Positions 26,552 to 35,309 of a DNA stretch of 64,000 nt are shown one piece after another. How positions within the stretch are numbered: the first letter of the stretch is position 1; every line of letters begins with the position of its first letter. The position numbers and the translations under genes are program-made. The notes below the pieces were generated by a model, which was given only the letters and a program-made list of their open reading frames with translations, did not search any database and had not been told where the DNA came from. This stretch comes from UBA12191 sp964422295 (lineage in GTDB: Bacteria; Planctomycetota; UBA8108; UBA1146), in assembly GCA_964422295.1 (NCBI GenBank), contig CAYRAM010000006.1, positions 60,835 to 124,834 of the forward strand, given 5' to 3'.

Positions 26552-26575
26552 AACCGGGTCTTTGGGATCCCGGTT
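26552..26575 (-). promoter_or_regulatory. 5'-UTR hairpin upstream of the dnaK ribosome binding site
   Basis: Inverted repeat AACCGGG (26552-26558) and CCCGGTT (26569-26575) with a 10-base loop, 17-41 bases before the dnaK start. Its position next to the SD would suit a translational or thermosensing element, but it does not sequester the SD itself in an obvious way. Confidence 0.35.
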
Positions 26576-26737
26576 TCCGCCAATTTCATGGCAAAGAGCG
26601 TTCCAATCGGGGGCGAAGAGAGGTGGAAGAGCGCAATTTTGGCAGGAATCTCGAATTTCTGGGGGATGAGGTGGCCTGCTAATTTTATCCGAACTGCCAA
26701 TATGGCGCACAGATGAGGGGGATCGAATCGATCCTGT
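26576..26737. other. Intergenic region between the response regulator and dnaK
   Basis: About 160 bases with no gene. It holds a palindrome GGATCGA-A-TCGATCC at 26720-26734, three bases past the response regulator stop, without a T-run. TAAAAT on the minus strand (around 26680) is a possible -10 box, with no good -35 partner. Confidence 0.4.
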
Positions 26738-28141
26738 CTAATTGGCAGCCTTTTCCCCTGGCTCCCGGAGTCCATATTCGTCGATTTTGCGATAGAGGGT
26801 GCGCTCTCCGATTCCGAGAATCTCTGCAGCCTTTCGCCGATTTCCCTCCACCATCAACAGCGTGTTGCGGATCAACTCTCGTTCCAGTTCCTGAATGGTG
26901 GTCCCCACGGGGAATCCTGAGACACCCGCACCAATCCCATCAGGGCGAATGTGGCCCGGAAGATCCTCCACTTCCAAAACCTTGCCGGGGCAGGTGACCA
27001 CCATGTTTTCGATGGCATTTTTCAACTCCCGAACATTTCCAGGCCAGGAATAACCCGTGAGAATGCGCAGCGCATCGCGGGAAATGCCGTCGATGGGTTT
27101 GTCGTGGACACGTGTGTATTCATCGAGAAAGTGGTTCACCAGCAGTGGAATATCGACCGCGCGATCACGCAGCGGAGGGATCTCAATCGTCACGACATTG
27201 ATTCGATAGAAGAGATCCTCTCGAAACTTCTCCTCTGCAATTCTCTCGCGAAGATCCCGATGGGTGGCACAGATCAATCGTACGTCCGTCGTGACCGGAT
27301 CATTCGATCCCATGCGAACGACTTCTCCCTCTTCAAGAACTCGGAGCAGCTTGACTTGAACAGAGGTCGGAATATCCCCGACTTCGTCGAGAAACAGGGT
27401 TCCACCATCCGCATGCTCAAAGCGTCCCTTGCGCAGAGTGGATGCTCCGGTGAATGCTCCGCGCTCATGTCCGAACAATTCACTCTCAAGAACTCCCTCG
27501 CCCAATGCTGCACAATTCAGAGGCACAAAGACGTTGTTCTTTCTGCGGCTGTTGGCGTGGATCGCCTTTGCAATCAACTCCTTGCCGGTACCACTTTCTC
27601 CAAGAATGAGGACTGAAGCATCCGTCTGTGCCACTTGCTGCATCTTTTGGACGATGGCATGCATGGCATGACTCGAACCGATGATCCCTTCAAAGCCGAA
27701 GCGATCATCGATGGTTCTCTCCAGTTCCTCGGCTCTGCGCTTAAGCGCTGCCCCTTCGAGAGCTCGATCGACACGGATCCTCAGACCTGCGAGATCCACA
27801 GGTTTGCGCAAGTAATCGACAGCCCCAAGTTGCATCGCCTCGACGGCTGTTTCCACGGTTCCATGTCCTGTGACAACGACTACCGCGATAAATGGATCGA
27901 TGGCTTGTGCCTCACGAATCAAGTCCAAACCATCTCGATCACCAAGGACAAGATCGGTGATCACAATGTCCGCACCATTTTCGCGAAGCAAGTTTCGAGC
28001 CTCTTCGATGGTGGTTGCCACGAAGCAGTCATGCCCCACGGAGATTAGGGCATCCGACAGGATCTCGGCGTGGGCTGCCTGATCATCGACGACGATGATC
28101 CGCGCCTTTTCGATTTTCCTGTCACCGGTGCTATCGCTCAT
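26738..28141 (-). CDS. NtrC-type sigma-54-dependent response regulator
   Basis: 467 aa. Receiver domain (about 14-130) with acidic pocket VDD and phospho-acceptor Asp63 in ITDLVLGD and the conserved Lys in YLRKPVD; AAA+ domain with Walker A GESGTGKE, sigma-54 contact loop GAFTGA, and Walker B GGTLFLDEVGDI; C-terminal Fis-type helix-turn-helix (NRRKAAEILGIGERTLYRKIDEY). It activates sigma-54 promoters when phosphorylated. Its start overlaps the histidine kinase stop by ATGA, so they are a cognate pair. Targets are not known; the nearby dnaK and prkA operon are candidates by position only. Confidence 0.95.
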   Translation of the reverse strand: MSDSTGDRKIEKARIIVVDDQAAHAEILSDALISVGHDCFVATTIEEARNLLRENGADIVITDLVLGDRDGLDLIREAQAIDPFIAVVVVTGHGTVETAVEAMQLGAVDYLRKPVDLAGLRIRVDRALEGAALKRRAEELERTIDDRFGFEGIIGSSHAMHAIVQKMQQVAQTDASVLILGESGTGKELIAKAIHANSRRKNNVFVPLNCAALGEGVLESELFGHERGAFTGASTLRKGRFEHADGGTLFLDEVGDIPTSVQVKLLRVLEEGEVVRMGSNDPVTTDVRLICATHRDLRERIAEEKFREDLFYRINVVTIEIPPLRDRAVDIPLLVNHFLDEYTRVHDKPIDGISRDALRILTGYSWPGNVRELKNAIENMVVTCPGKVLEVEDLPGHIRPDGIGAGVSGFPVGTTIQELERELIRNTLLMVEGNRRKAAEILGIGERTLYRKIDEYGLREPGEKAAN

Positions 28142-28884
28142 GATTCAAGTTCCTCAGCGGGGAGCACGATGGAGAATCTGCTTCCCTGTTCAGGTTCACT
28201 TTCGACCAATATGGTACCTCCGTGAAGTCTGACAATACGCAAGGTCGTCGGCAATCCCAAACCTGTGCCTCCTTCAGTCGTCGACACGTAGGGGCGAAAG
28301 ATGCGAGGAATCGCCTCTTCCGTGATCCCCAGTCCCGTATCGGTGACCTCGATCACCACTGCAGGATAGCCACGATAACTGGTTTCCAAAACCCTGACCA
28401 AGAGTTCTCCGCCATCGGGCATCGCTGAACAACCATTGATAATCAGATTGAGGATGGCTTGATGAAGCATCGCTTCATCACCCGCTACCTGACTCACATT
28501 CCCCGGTTGAAAGAGAACGCTGACACCATCCAATTCGATGGCTTCCCTGTTTCTGGAGATGACCTCCTCCACCAGACGACTTACGTCGATGGAATCCCGA
28601 TCCATCTTTTGGGGGCGAGTCAGTTGCAAAAAAGAGGAGATGATTTTTTCGATGCGCTGGATCTCGGATTGCATCATTTCCAGACGTCTCACAGTCCTCT
28701 GCTCACGTGGCGATTCCGGTTCCCCGAGTTCTTCGATGATGAGTTGGGAAGAAATGTTGAGTGTGGATAGCGGATTCTTCACCTCATGGACCAACATGCC
28801 CGCAAGGCTTGCAACATCCTGTTCCCAGTTCCCTAGTTGACTGGCATCGAAGGCAGTCACAGCTGTGCTGTTACCCTTCTTCAT
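28138..28884 (-). CDS. Soluble NtrB-like sensor histidine kinase
   Basis: 248 aa, no transmembrane segment. H-box HEVKNPLS with phospho-acceptor His at about residue 33; N-box (ILNLIINGCSAMPDGG), G1 (VTDTGLGI), F-box and G2 (GGTGLGL) of the HATPase domain. There is almost no sensor domain: only about 30 residues precede the H-box. Such short kinases usually take input from a partner protein. It overlaps the lipoprotein gene by 14 bases and the response regulator by 4. The start is the ATG at 28884; a GTG 11 codons upstream is possible. Confidence 0.92.
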   Translation of the reverse strand: MKKGNSTAVTAFDASQLGNWEQDVASLAGMLVHEVKNPLSTLNISSQLIIEELGEPESPREQRTVRRLEMMQSEIQRIEKIISSFLQLTRPQKMDRDSIDVSRLVEEVISRNREAIELDGVSVLFQPGNVSQVAGDEAMLHQAILNLIINGCSAMPDGGELLVRVLETSYRGYPAVVIEVTDTGLGITEEAIPRIFRPYVSTTEGGTGLGLPTTLRIVRLHGGTILVESEPEQGSRFSIVLPAEELES

Positions 28885-30199
28885 CCTCTCCGGAGTCCTC
28901 TCCGGAGGATTCTTCACCCGGCTTGGGCCGGTAGAGTTTGTATCGGCAACTGCGGATTTTTACCGCATCGTCCGGTCGCAAAAGAACCGCAACTCCACCC
29001 ATGGGAAAGTAAGGTCTCGTATCGTCATCGAGTGGATCGAGGGTATCGAGATCGGTCATCTTGATCAAACCTTCCCGCAGTTCGATTCTCACCTTTAACC
29101 ATTCACCCTCTTCGGTTTCAAAACTGTGAGTATCGTAATTTTTGACAGCGCGACCTGGGCGAGTTCCTGCCGTAATTCCCAAATTGATCTCGCTGCCAGA
29201 TACCAGCTGGATCTCCATCTCAATGGTGTACTCTTCCCAGGTGTCCTCACCGATCTCCAATTGCGCAGGTCCGGCGGAGTTGTTGTTGCCAACGATTTCC
29301 CCGCCTTCTTCAGTCCATACTTCCGCATCGGGATCGGAAGCGGAAGCCCTGAATGCCGACAGGTAACTGTCAATCTCCAACTCGACCCACTCGACAGCGA
29401 GTTCCGCTTCACGGGCCACCCGCTTTTCCTCGTAGATCGTGAGATAATCCCGAATCGTTTCCTGGACTTCCTTGTACTCATCAGTGCCCTTGTAATCATC
29501 CGAGTAAGAAGCCAGCAATCCGATCGCCTTTGCCAACTCCTCTTGGCGCTTGAAAGCCCTTGCCCTGCGGGTGATTCGATCGAAATCCACTTCCGCACGC
29601 TGTCGCAAAGCCACTTCTTCAACCAAAGTCTCCCAGCCCTTGTGGGCAGGGGTATTCGCATAAGTTCCTTCGGGATCAAAACCCTCCAGAACCCTTTCCG
29701 CCTCTAGGGGATCTCCGCTGGCCACCAACGCTTCGACCCGCTCTCTCAATCGATCGAGATCGGATTGGGCCTGAGTCTCCCTGACCTTGATTTGGTCTTC
29801 CAAAGCCTGCTTCGCTCTGCTGTGGAGGGAGGTTCCTTCGGTGGCATAGACCAGATTCTCAAGATTCTCGATCCACTCCTCGTTGCGATCAGGATATTGG
29901 CGAATCGCATTGAGAATCTTGTTGTAGCTGGACTGGAGTTGCTCAAGGCGCATCTCCTCCTGAATTTTTGCGATCTCCGCAGCAGACAGAGGTTCCGGCT
30001 CGAACACCTCCGGCGCAGGTTGGTTTCCTCCTCCGCACCCCAATATCGTTGCGATGAAGGGAGCAAACAGAAGAGTCAGGATCAAAAATCCCGACACCCG
30101 CAGTAGTCCACGACATTGACGAACCCGGCGATGACAACCTTGAGGTCGGTTTCGAAATCGATCGGATTGTGAAGACTTTTGTCGTTCAAGCACTACCAC
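28871..30199 (-). CDS. Lipoprotein with coiled-coil/TPR-like middle and C-terminal beta-sandwich domain
   Basis: 442 aa, family not recognised. Signal region about 33-55 ending in lipobox ILGC; then a long Glu/Gln/Arg-rich helical region (about 72-280); then a jelly-roll-like segment (about 290-425; WEEYTIEMEIQL, GEWLKVRIELREG) of the kind seen in LamG/DUF1080 glycan-binding domains; and an acidic Ser/Glu/Asp tail. The start is GTG at 30199, or GTG at 30193 with better SD spacing. It is sandwiched between nrnA and the histidine kinase in one operon, so it might supply an envelope signal to that sensorless kinase (inference). Confidence 0.82.
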   Translation of the reverse strand: MVVLERQKSSQSDRFRNRPQGCHRRVRQCRGLLRVSGFLILTLLFAPFIATILGCGGGNQPAPEVFEPEPLSAAEIAKIQEEMRLEQLQSSYNKILNAIRQYPDRNEEWIENLENLVYATEGTSLHSRAKQALEDQIKVRETQAQSDLDRLRERVEALVASGDPLEAERVLEGFDPEGTYANTPAHKGWETLVEEVALRQRAEVDFDRITRRARAFKRQEELAKAIGLLASYSDDYKGTDEYKEVQETIRDYLTIYEEKRVAREAELAVEWVELEIDSYLSAFRASASDPDAEVWTEEGGEIVGNNNSAGPAQLEIGEDTWEEYTIEMEIQLVSGSEINLGITAGTRPGRAVKNYDTHSFETEEGEWLKVRIELREGLIKMTDLDTLDPLDDDTRPYFPMGGVAVLLRPDDAVKIRSCRYKLYRPKPGEESSGEDSGEDEEG

Positions 30200-30232
30200 A
30201 GCTCCTCTTCCGAACTTGGTTATGGAGTCGAT

Positions 30233-31276
30233 TCAGGCGGGACCCTTGGCGGGGTCACCCAGCAGATCTGAACAAACTTCCACCAATTGGGACACGACCC
30301 CTTCTTCGGTCCCCTCGATTCTGCAACCAGCCGCTCTCGCGTGCCCTCCGCCGCCAAAGCGGGTGGCAATCGCATGGACGGAAATATCACCCCGGGATCG
30401 CAGACTTACTTTATAACGCATAGGACCCACTTCAACGACGAGAAAGACAATCTCTGTCCCTTTGACCTGCCCCAGCGAATCCACGAATCCGTCCAGATCC
30501 TCCATGCTGACTCCCCTGAAAGAGCGAATCTCCTCAGTGAACACCGAATAGAGGACTCTTCCTCCGAGGGTCAGGACACTGCGGTTGAGCAGATCCCCGA
30601 GAGCCAGAGTTCTTTCATGGGAGAAGGATTGGAAAATCCGATTATAGACCGGGTCTGGTTCGACACCCATCGCGACCAGTTTTGCTGCTGCGCCATAGGC
30701 GATAGATCCCGCATTGGAATGACGAAACCATCCGGTATCGGTCGCTAGGGAAACAAAGAGGGACTCCGCCGTTTTCAGATCGAGATCGACGCCGATCTTC
30801 TCATAGACTTCGAGCACCAGATTCCCTGTTGCCGGAGATCCTGGCTCGCACCAGATGGCAGCAAAGTAATCGGTCGCGCCTTCAAGATGATGATCGATGC
30901 ACACTTTGGGAATCTTGGCTGCCGTCACTGCGGGTTCCATCAACCCCAAGCGATCGGGGGCTGAGGTATCGACGACGACGATCAGGTCTGCCGCGGCCAC
31001 CAGTGCCTCTGGATCCAAATCGGGATTTTCCGAGAGGACTTCGGCGACCCCATCGTGGTCGATGAAGGCGAGTTTTTCGGGAACCGGATGAGTCAGGATC
31101 GTTCTCGGTGACTTGCCGAGACTCCGCAGCATCCGGTGCACCGCCACCGCCGAGCCCATGGCGTCTCCATCGGGGTAAATATGCGAGAGAATCAGCGGTT
31201 TCTGGCAATTTTCGAGAGCATTCACCAAATTCGCAGGGATCTCCCCCGGTGACCACGAATACTCGTCTGCAGTCAT
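30233..31276 (-). CDS. DHH-family phosphoesterase, NrnA-like
   Basis: 347 aa. DHH domain with SHIYPDGDAMGS near residue 31, VDTSAPDR, and CIDHH (the DHH signature); DHHA1 domain with GGGGHARAAG near the C-terminus. Family members degrade nanoRNA and pAp or hydrolyse cyclic dinucleotides (pApA from c-di-AMP). A c-di-AMP synthase gene is in this window, which makes pApA a possible substrate (inference). ATG with SD AAGGAGGAG. First gene of an operon with the lipoprotein, kinase and regulator. Confidence 0.92.
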   Translation of the reverse strand: MTADEYSWSPGEIPANLVNALENCQKPLILSHIYPDGDAMGSAVAVHRMLRSLGKSPRTILTHPVPEKLAFIDHDGVAEVLSENPDLDPEALVAAADLIVVVDTSAPDRLGLMEPAVTAAKIPKVCIDHHLEGATDYFAAIWCEPGSPATGNLVLEVYEKIGVDLDLKTAESLFVSLATDTGWFRHSNAGSIAYGAAAKLVAMGVEPDPVYNRIFQSFSHERTLALGDLLNRSVLTLGGRVLYSVFTEEIRSFRGVSMEDLDGFVDSLGQVKGTEIVFLVVEVGPMRYKVSLRSRGDISVHAIATRFGGGGHARAAGCRIEGTEEGVVSQLVEVCSDLLGDPAKGPA

Positions 31277-31511
31277 GGGACTCCTCCTTGAGGAAATTGC
31301 AATTTCGCAATATCATTCAAGGGATCCAATCCACCAAGAGGTGGCCAAGATCCCCATGTGGGCTCAGCCCATGTTGTACAACGGAGCCCGGTTCAGAACC
31401 AGAGGATCGCCAACGGAACTCGTCTTCGAGAATCCCCATCCGGACTATGAGTGATCACCCCGTTCGCGAGTCGGCTCTTTGAAAGCGGACTGCCTCAAAT
31501 TTGGAGTTGAT
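31277..31511. other. Divergent promoter region nrnA / XRE regulator
   Basis: 235 bases with no gene and no tRNA-like fold that I could complete. It contains ATTGC-AATTTC-GCAAT (31296-31311), an inverted repeat 20-35 bases upstream of nrnA that could serve as an operator for the adjacent XRE regulator. Confidence 0.4.
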
Positions 31512-31958
31512 ATGAAAATCGGCCGCAAAATATTAAATCTTCGACGAGACCGCGGAGTGGCCCAACGCTCCCTTGCAGAAATGACCTCCGTCACACCAAG
31601 TGCCCTCTCGCGGATTGAAGCGGGAATTCACCAACCGAAAGGCCCTGTGGCCCTTCGCATCGCTCGGGTACTCGGAGTCTCTGCAGACTACATCCTCGAT
31701 GAATCAGCCCCCTATCCCCCGCCCTTGGAAGCACTGCTGGAAGCAGAGATTCCTGAGGAGTCACTGGTGGTCGAAAATCTCAACATCCAGGAAAAGAACC
31801 TGGTCGACACTTACCGGACTATGGGGCCTGAGGAGAAGGAAACCTTGCGAGAACTCCTGACCATCTGCAATCAGAACATGGGGCAACTCAGAAAACTGAT
31901 CATCGAAACGGGCCTGCTTGACCCGAGGGACAAGAAGGCCCGGAACATATCACGCTGA
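31512..31958 (+). CDS. XRE-family transcriptional regulator
   Basis: 148 aa. N-terminal Cro/C1-type helix-turn-helix (about residues 3-62; GVAQRSLAEMTSVTPSALSR and HQPKGPVALRIARVLGVSADYIL), followed by a short helical tail (about 75-148) without a recognised sensor domain. The ATG at 31512 has SD GGAG 5 bases upstream; a TTG at 31479 is less likely. Diverges from nrnA and converges on mdh. Targets unknown; self-regulation through the inverted repeat upstream of nrnA is possible. Confidence 0.88.
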   Translation: MKIGRKILNLRRDRGVAQRSLAEMTSVTPSALSRIEAGIHQPKGPVALRIARVLGVSADYILDESAPYPPPLEALLEAEIPEESLVVENLNIQEKNLVDTYRTMGPEEKETLRELLTICNQNMGQLRKLIIETGLLDPRDKKARNISR

Positions 31959-31977
31959 AAAATCGCCTCTCAGGCGA
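31958..31977 (-). terminator. Terminator overlapping the mdh stop codon
   Basis: On the minus strand TCGCCT-GAG-AGGCGA followed by TTTTT. The mdh stop codon TGA lies inside the hairpin. It is also tight against the stop of the convergent XRE gene. Confidence 0.6.
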
Positions 31978-32914
31978 GGCTGAGCATCCCGGCGATCTCC
32001 TGCTGCCCTTCCTGAACGGCGGCAGCTGAAGTTTGCAATGCTTCGCGATCAGTTTCGCTCAGTTCAACTTCAAGAATTTTTTCAACCCCATCGGAACCCA
32101 GCACGACGGGAACTCCGACCCATGTATTTTCGATTCCGTATTGACCATTGAGAAGGGCGCAACTCGGTAACACCCTCTTCTGGTCGAGGAGAATCGACTC
32201 TGCCATCGCCACTGCAGCAGCACTGGGAGCGTAGTAAGCGCTTCCCGTCTTGAGCAGTTTGACAATTTCGGCACCACCATGGCGGGTCCTATCGACCAAT
32301 TCCTGAAGCCGATCAGCAGCGATCAACTGCTGAACGGGGATTCCACTAACCGATGCGGTGGATGTCAGGGGGACCATGCTGTCTCCATGTCCGCCGAGAA
32401 CCATCGCCTGAATGTCCTTGGGAGAGCAGCCCAGTTCCATGGCGATAAACGCACGGTAGCGAGCGGTGTCGAGGACTCCGGCCATACCGACAACCTTGTT
32501 GCTGGGAAGTCCGGAAACTTGATGTGCAACAAAGCACATCACGTCCAAGGGATTTGAAACCACGACAAGGGTTGCATCAGGAGCGACATCCATGATTCCC
32601 GCAACGACCTTCTGCTGAATCTCACCATTGACCTTGAGGAGATCGGATCGATCCATTCCAGGCTTTCTCGGCATGCCGGCAGTGATCACAACCAACTCTG
32701 CCCCTGCAAGATCAGCGTAGTCATTGGTCCCGTAGACTCCCGCCTCGTAGCCGCAGACGGGAGCAGCCTGAGCCAAATCCAACGCCTTGCCCTGAGGCAT
32801 TCCCTCGACAATGTCAAACAGCACCACATCTCCGAGTTCTTTCTCTGCGATGCGTTGGGCTGTGGTAGAGCCGACGAACCCTCCGCCGATCACTCCAATT
32901 TTTCGCCGTGCCAT
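31970..32914 (-). CDS. mdh: Malate dehydrogenase (LDH-like type)
   Basis: 314 aa. NAD-dependent malate/oxaloacetate interconversion in the TCA cycle. Seen: VIGGGFVGSTTAQ dinucleotide motif, substrate arginines in TAGMPRKPGMDR, VSNPLDVM, and the catalytic pair with His in LGGHGDSMVPL. Arg rather than Gln at the specificity position (MPRKPGM) supports malate over lactate. SD GAGAAGG before the ATG. It is 51 bases downstream of sucD, so sucC-sucD-mdh is probably one TCA operon. Confidence 0.96.
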   Translation of the reverse strand: MARRKIGVIGGGFVGSTTAQRIAEKELGDVVLFDIVEGMPQGKALDLAQAAPVCGYEAGVYGTNDYADLAGAELVVITAGMPRKPGMDRSDLLKVNGEIQQKVVAGIMDVAPDATLVVVSNPLDVMCFVAHQVSGLPSNKVVGMAGVLDTARYRAFIAMELGCSPKDIQAMVLGGHGDSMVPLTSTASVSGIPVQQLIAADRLQELVDRTRHGGAEIVKLLKTGSAYYAPSAAAVAMAESILLDQKRVLPSCALLNGQYGIENTWVGVPVVLGSDGVEKILEVELSETDREALQTSAAAVQEGQQEIAGMLSLA

Positions 32915-32965
32915 CTCAACCTTCTCTCTTTTGTCTCTGTGCTAATTTTTATTCTATGTCATCCA

Positions 32966-33847
32966 TCAGGAGTTTTGCGCAGAAAGCACCTCGGAGAGGG
33001 TCTGACCAATCCCCGCCGGTGAATCTGCTACGTGTACTCCAGCGGATTTCAGAGCTGCCACCTTTTCACCCGCTGTACCTTTGCCGCCACTGACGATCGC
33101 ACCCGCATGTCCCATCCGGCGACCCGGAGGTGCTGTGCGACCTGCAATGAAACCGACAACAGGCTTTTTAACTTCGGCGGCAATGTATTCTGCAGCCTCT
33201 TCCTCAGCGGTTCCGCCAATCTCTCCCACCATGACGATCGACTCGGTTGCAGGATCGTCATTGAAGAGCTTCAAAACGTCGAGGAATGTCGTCCCGATAA
33301 TGGGATCTCCTCCGATTCCGACGCAAGTGGTCTGCCCAAACCCCAATTGAGTGGTCTGGTGAACCGCCTCGTAGGTCAATGTACCACTGCGACTGACAAC
33401 CCCCACTGAACCAGGACGATGAATGAAGCCTGGCATGATGCCCATCTTGCACTCTCCTGGCGTGATGACTCCCGGACAATTCGGCCCCAAAAGGCGTGCT
33501 CCTGCGGCTTTCACTGCCGCCTTTGCATTGACCATATCGAGGGTGGGAACTCCCTCAGAGATGCAAACGATGAAAGGGATTCCAGACTCTGCAGCCTCAA
33601 TCACTGCATCTGCGGCAAACTTGGCAGGGACATAGATGATGCTCGCATTTGCTTCGGTGGCCTCGCGTGCACTGGCAACATCGTCAAAGACCGGCCGATC
33701 CAGATGGACAGATCCACCCTTGCCGGGGGTCACTCCACCCACCAGGTTAGTTCCATATTCGATCATCTGTTCTGAATGAAGGGTTCCGTTTTTACCCGTA
33801 AATCCCTGAACGATGACTCGTGTATCCGAGTTGATGAGGATGCTCAT
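32966..33847 (-). CDS. sucD: Succinyl-CoA synthetase, alpha subunit
   Basis: 293 aa. Makes ATP or GTP from succinyl-CoA with SucC. Seen: VQGFTGKNGTLHSEQMI CoA-binding start, GVTPGKGG, GPNCPGVITPGE, and the phosphohistidine site region AGRTAPPGRRMGHAGAIV (His in GHAGA). Overlaps sucC by ATGA. Confidence 0.97.
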   Translation of the reverse strand: MSILINSDTRVIVQGFTGKNGTLHSEQMIEYGTNLVGGVTPGKGGSVHLDRPVFDDVASAREATEANASIIYVPAKFAADAVIEAAESGIPFIVCISEGVPTLDMVNAKAAVKAAGARLLGPNCPGVITPGECKMGIMPGFIHRPGSVGVVSRSGTLTYEAVHQTTQLGFGQTTCVGIGGDPIIGTTFLDVLKLFNDDPATESIVMVGEIGGTAEEEAAEYIAAEVKKPVVGFIAGRTAPPGRRMGHAGAIVSGGKGTAGEKVAALKSAGVHVADSPAGIGQTLSEVLSAQNS

Positions 33848-35016
33848 GCGACCCTCCCCTCAGCAGCGGCCACGGCCTTGATGGCAGCGTCCGAAAGTTC
33901 ATCTGCGGTAATCACATCGATGCCGGACGATTTGAGGATCTGGTGCCCTTCGGAGACACTGTTTCCTTCCAACCGAACGACGAGGGGTACAGACAGGTTG
34001 GTCACCCTTGCAGCTTCCACGATTCCCTCTGCGATGAGATCACAACGAATGATTCCCCCAAAAATGTTGACTAGGATTGCGGCCACATTGGGATCTTCAA
34101 GAATAATCTTGAATGCCTCCGTGACCCTTTCGGCTGTGGCGGTCCCTCCCACGTCAAGAAAATTGGCCGGCTCCCCGCCGCGCAACTTAATGATGTCCAT
34201 CGTCGCCATCGCCAAGCCTGCACCATTGACCATACAGCCGATATTCCCATCCATGCCCACGTAGGACAGATCCCACTCCTCCGCTCGAGCTTCCCGAGGA
34301 TCCTCCTCAGACAAATCGCGCAGTTTTGCATGTTCAGGGTGTCGGAATTCAGCATTATCATCGAAGTTAATTTTGGCGTCGAGGGCGATCACATCACCAC
34401 CACCTGTAACAACAAGTGGATTGATCTCAGCCAGGGAACAGTCCTCCTTGACGAACACATCAGCTAATTTGGTCGCCAGTTCCATGAACTGTCGAGCAGT
34501 ATCACCCTCCATCTCCAATGCGCTGGCCAATCTCTGAAGATCGTCAGTGGAGATCTTTCCAGATCCGGAAATTTGGGCTTTGTGAATCGCTTCGGGACGT
34601 TCTGCTGCGACCTCCTCGATATCCACACCACCTTCAGAGCTCACCATCAGAACCGGGCATTCCGCTGCACGATCGATGACGAGTCCACAGTAGATCTCCC
34701 TGACGATATCACAGCCTTCCTCGATAAGAAGGGTCGTGACTTCCTTGCCTTCGGGGCCGGTCTGATGGGTCACCAACTGCATTCCAAAAATCGCCCGGAT
34801 GGCGTCAAGGCACTCTTCGATGGAAGTGGTGACCTTTACTCCTCCACCTTTTCCCCGACCTCCGGCATGGATTTGAGCTTTGACGACCCGTACTCCATCT
34901 GCCAATGCATCGGCACCAGAGATCGCCTCTTCAACACTGAAGGCGACTTCACTCTTGGGGACCGGTATGCCGTAACGGGCAAAGATCTGCTTGGCCTGAT
35001 ACTCATGAATCTTCAA
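33844..35016 (-). CDS. sucC: Succinyl-CoA synthetase, beta subunit
   Basis: 390 aa with an ATP-grasp domain. Seen: MKIHEYQAKQIFARYG at the N-terminus, VVKAQIHAGGRGKGGGVK, NPLVVTGGGDVIALDAKI, and the C-terminal VNIFGGIIRCD loop. The start is TTG with an AGGGAAG SD; the conserved N-terminus fits exactly. First gene of sucC-sucD-mdh. The upstream region carries several hairpins and a palindrome shared with hbd. Confidence 0.97.
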   Translation of the reverse strand: MKIHEYQAKQIFARYGIPVPKSEVAFSVEEAISGADALADGVRVVKAQIHAGGRGKGGGVKVTTSIEECLDAIRAIFGMQLVTHQTGPEGKEVTTLLIEEGCDIVREIYCGLVIDRAAECPVLMVSSEGGVDIEEVAAERPEAIHKAQISGSGKISTDDLQRLASALEMEGDTARQFMELATKLADVFVKEDCSLAEINPLVVTGGGDVIALDAKINFDDNAEFRHPEHAKLRDLSEEDPREARAEEWDLSYVGMDGNIGCMVNGAGLAMATMDIIKLRGGEPANFLDVGGTATAERVTEAFKIILEDPNVAAILVNIFGGIIRCDLIAEGIVEAARVTNLSVPLVVRLEGNSVSEGHQILKSSGIDVITADELSDAAIKAVAAAEGRVA

Positions 35017-35309
35017 GTTTTGCTTCCCTTCGCACAGGCTGAATGAGCCGGATCCTGACTCCCTTGCCCCATGGTGGGATCGATGATCCGAGTGGGCTCA
35101 ACACGCCCACAGAGGCGCATTTAGCGCCGGCGATCAACAAGAGACTCTGCGGATAACTCTCGGCGTGTATCCCGCAGATACGGCGATGGGGCAGCCTATC
35201 CCCCGGGAGAGAAGGGTGCAACGAGACCCGGTACTTCGCCCCTTTGAAAGCAGAAAAACTCTCGCAAGTGGCTCTTGTGGAGGGGCCTGTTATGAAGCCG
35301 TGTCAGCTG
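35017..35309. other. 293-base leader region of sucCD with serial hairpins
   Basis: No gene. Four hairpin-forming repeats follow one another: GGATC-GAT-GATCC (35077-35089), GTGGGC/GCCCAC (35092-35110), GGCGC/GCGCC (35114-35128), and an imperfect CTGCGGATA/TATCCCGCAG (35147-35177). None has a strong T-run, so they are better read as leader structure or operators than as terminators of the upstream TPR gene. Confidence 0.45.

Noticed and set aside
31370..31420. tRNA-like GGTTCAGAACC stretch
   Set aside because: No acceptor stem, D-arm or anticodon arm could be matched around it.
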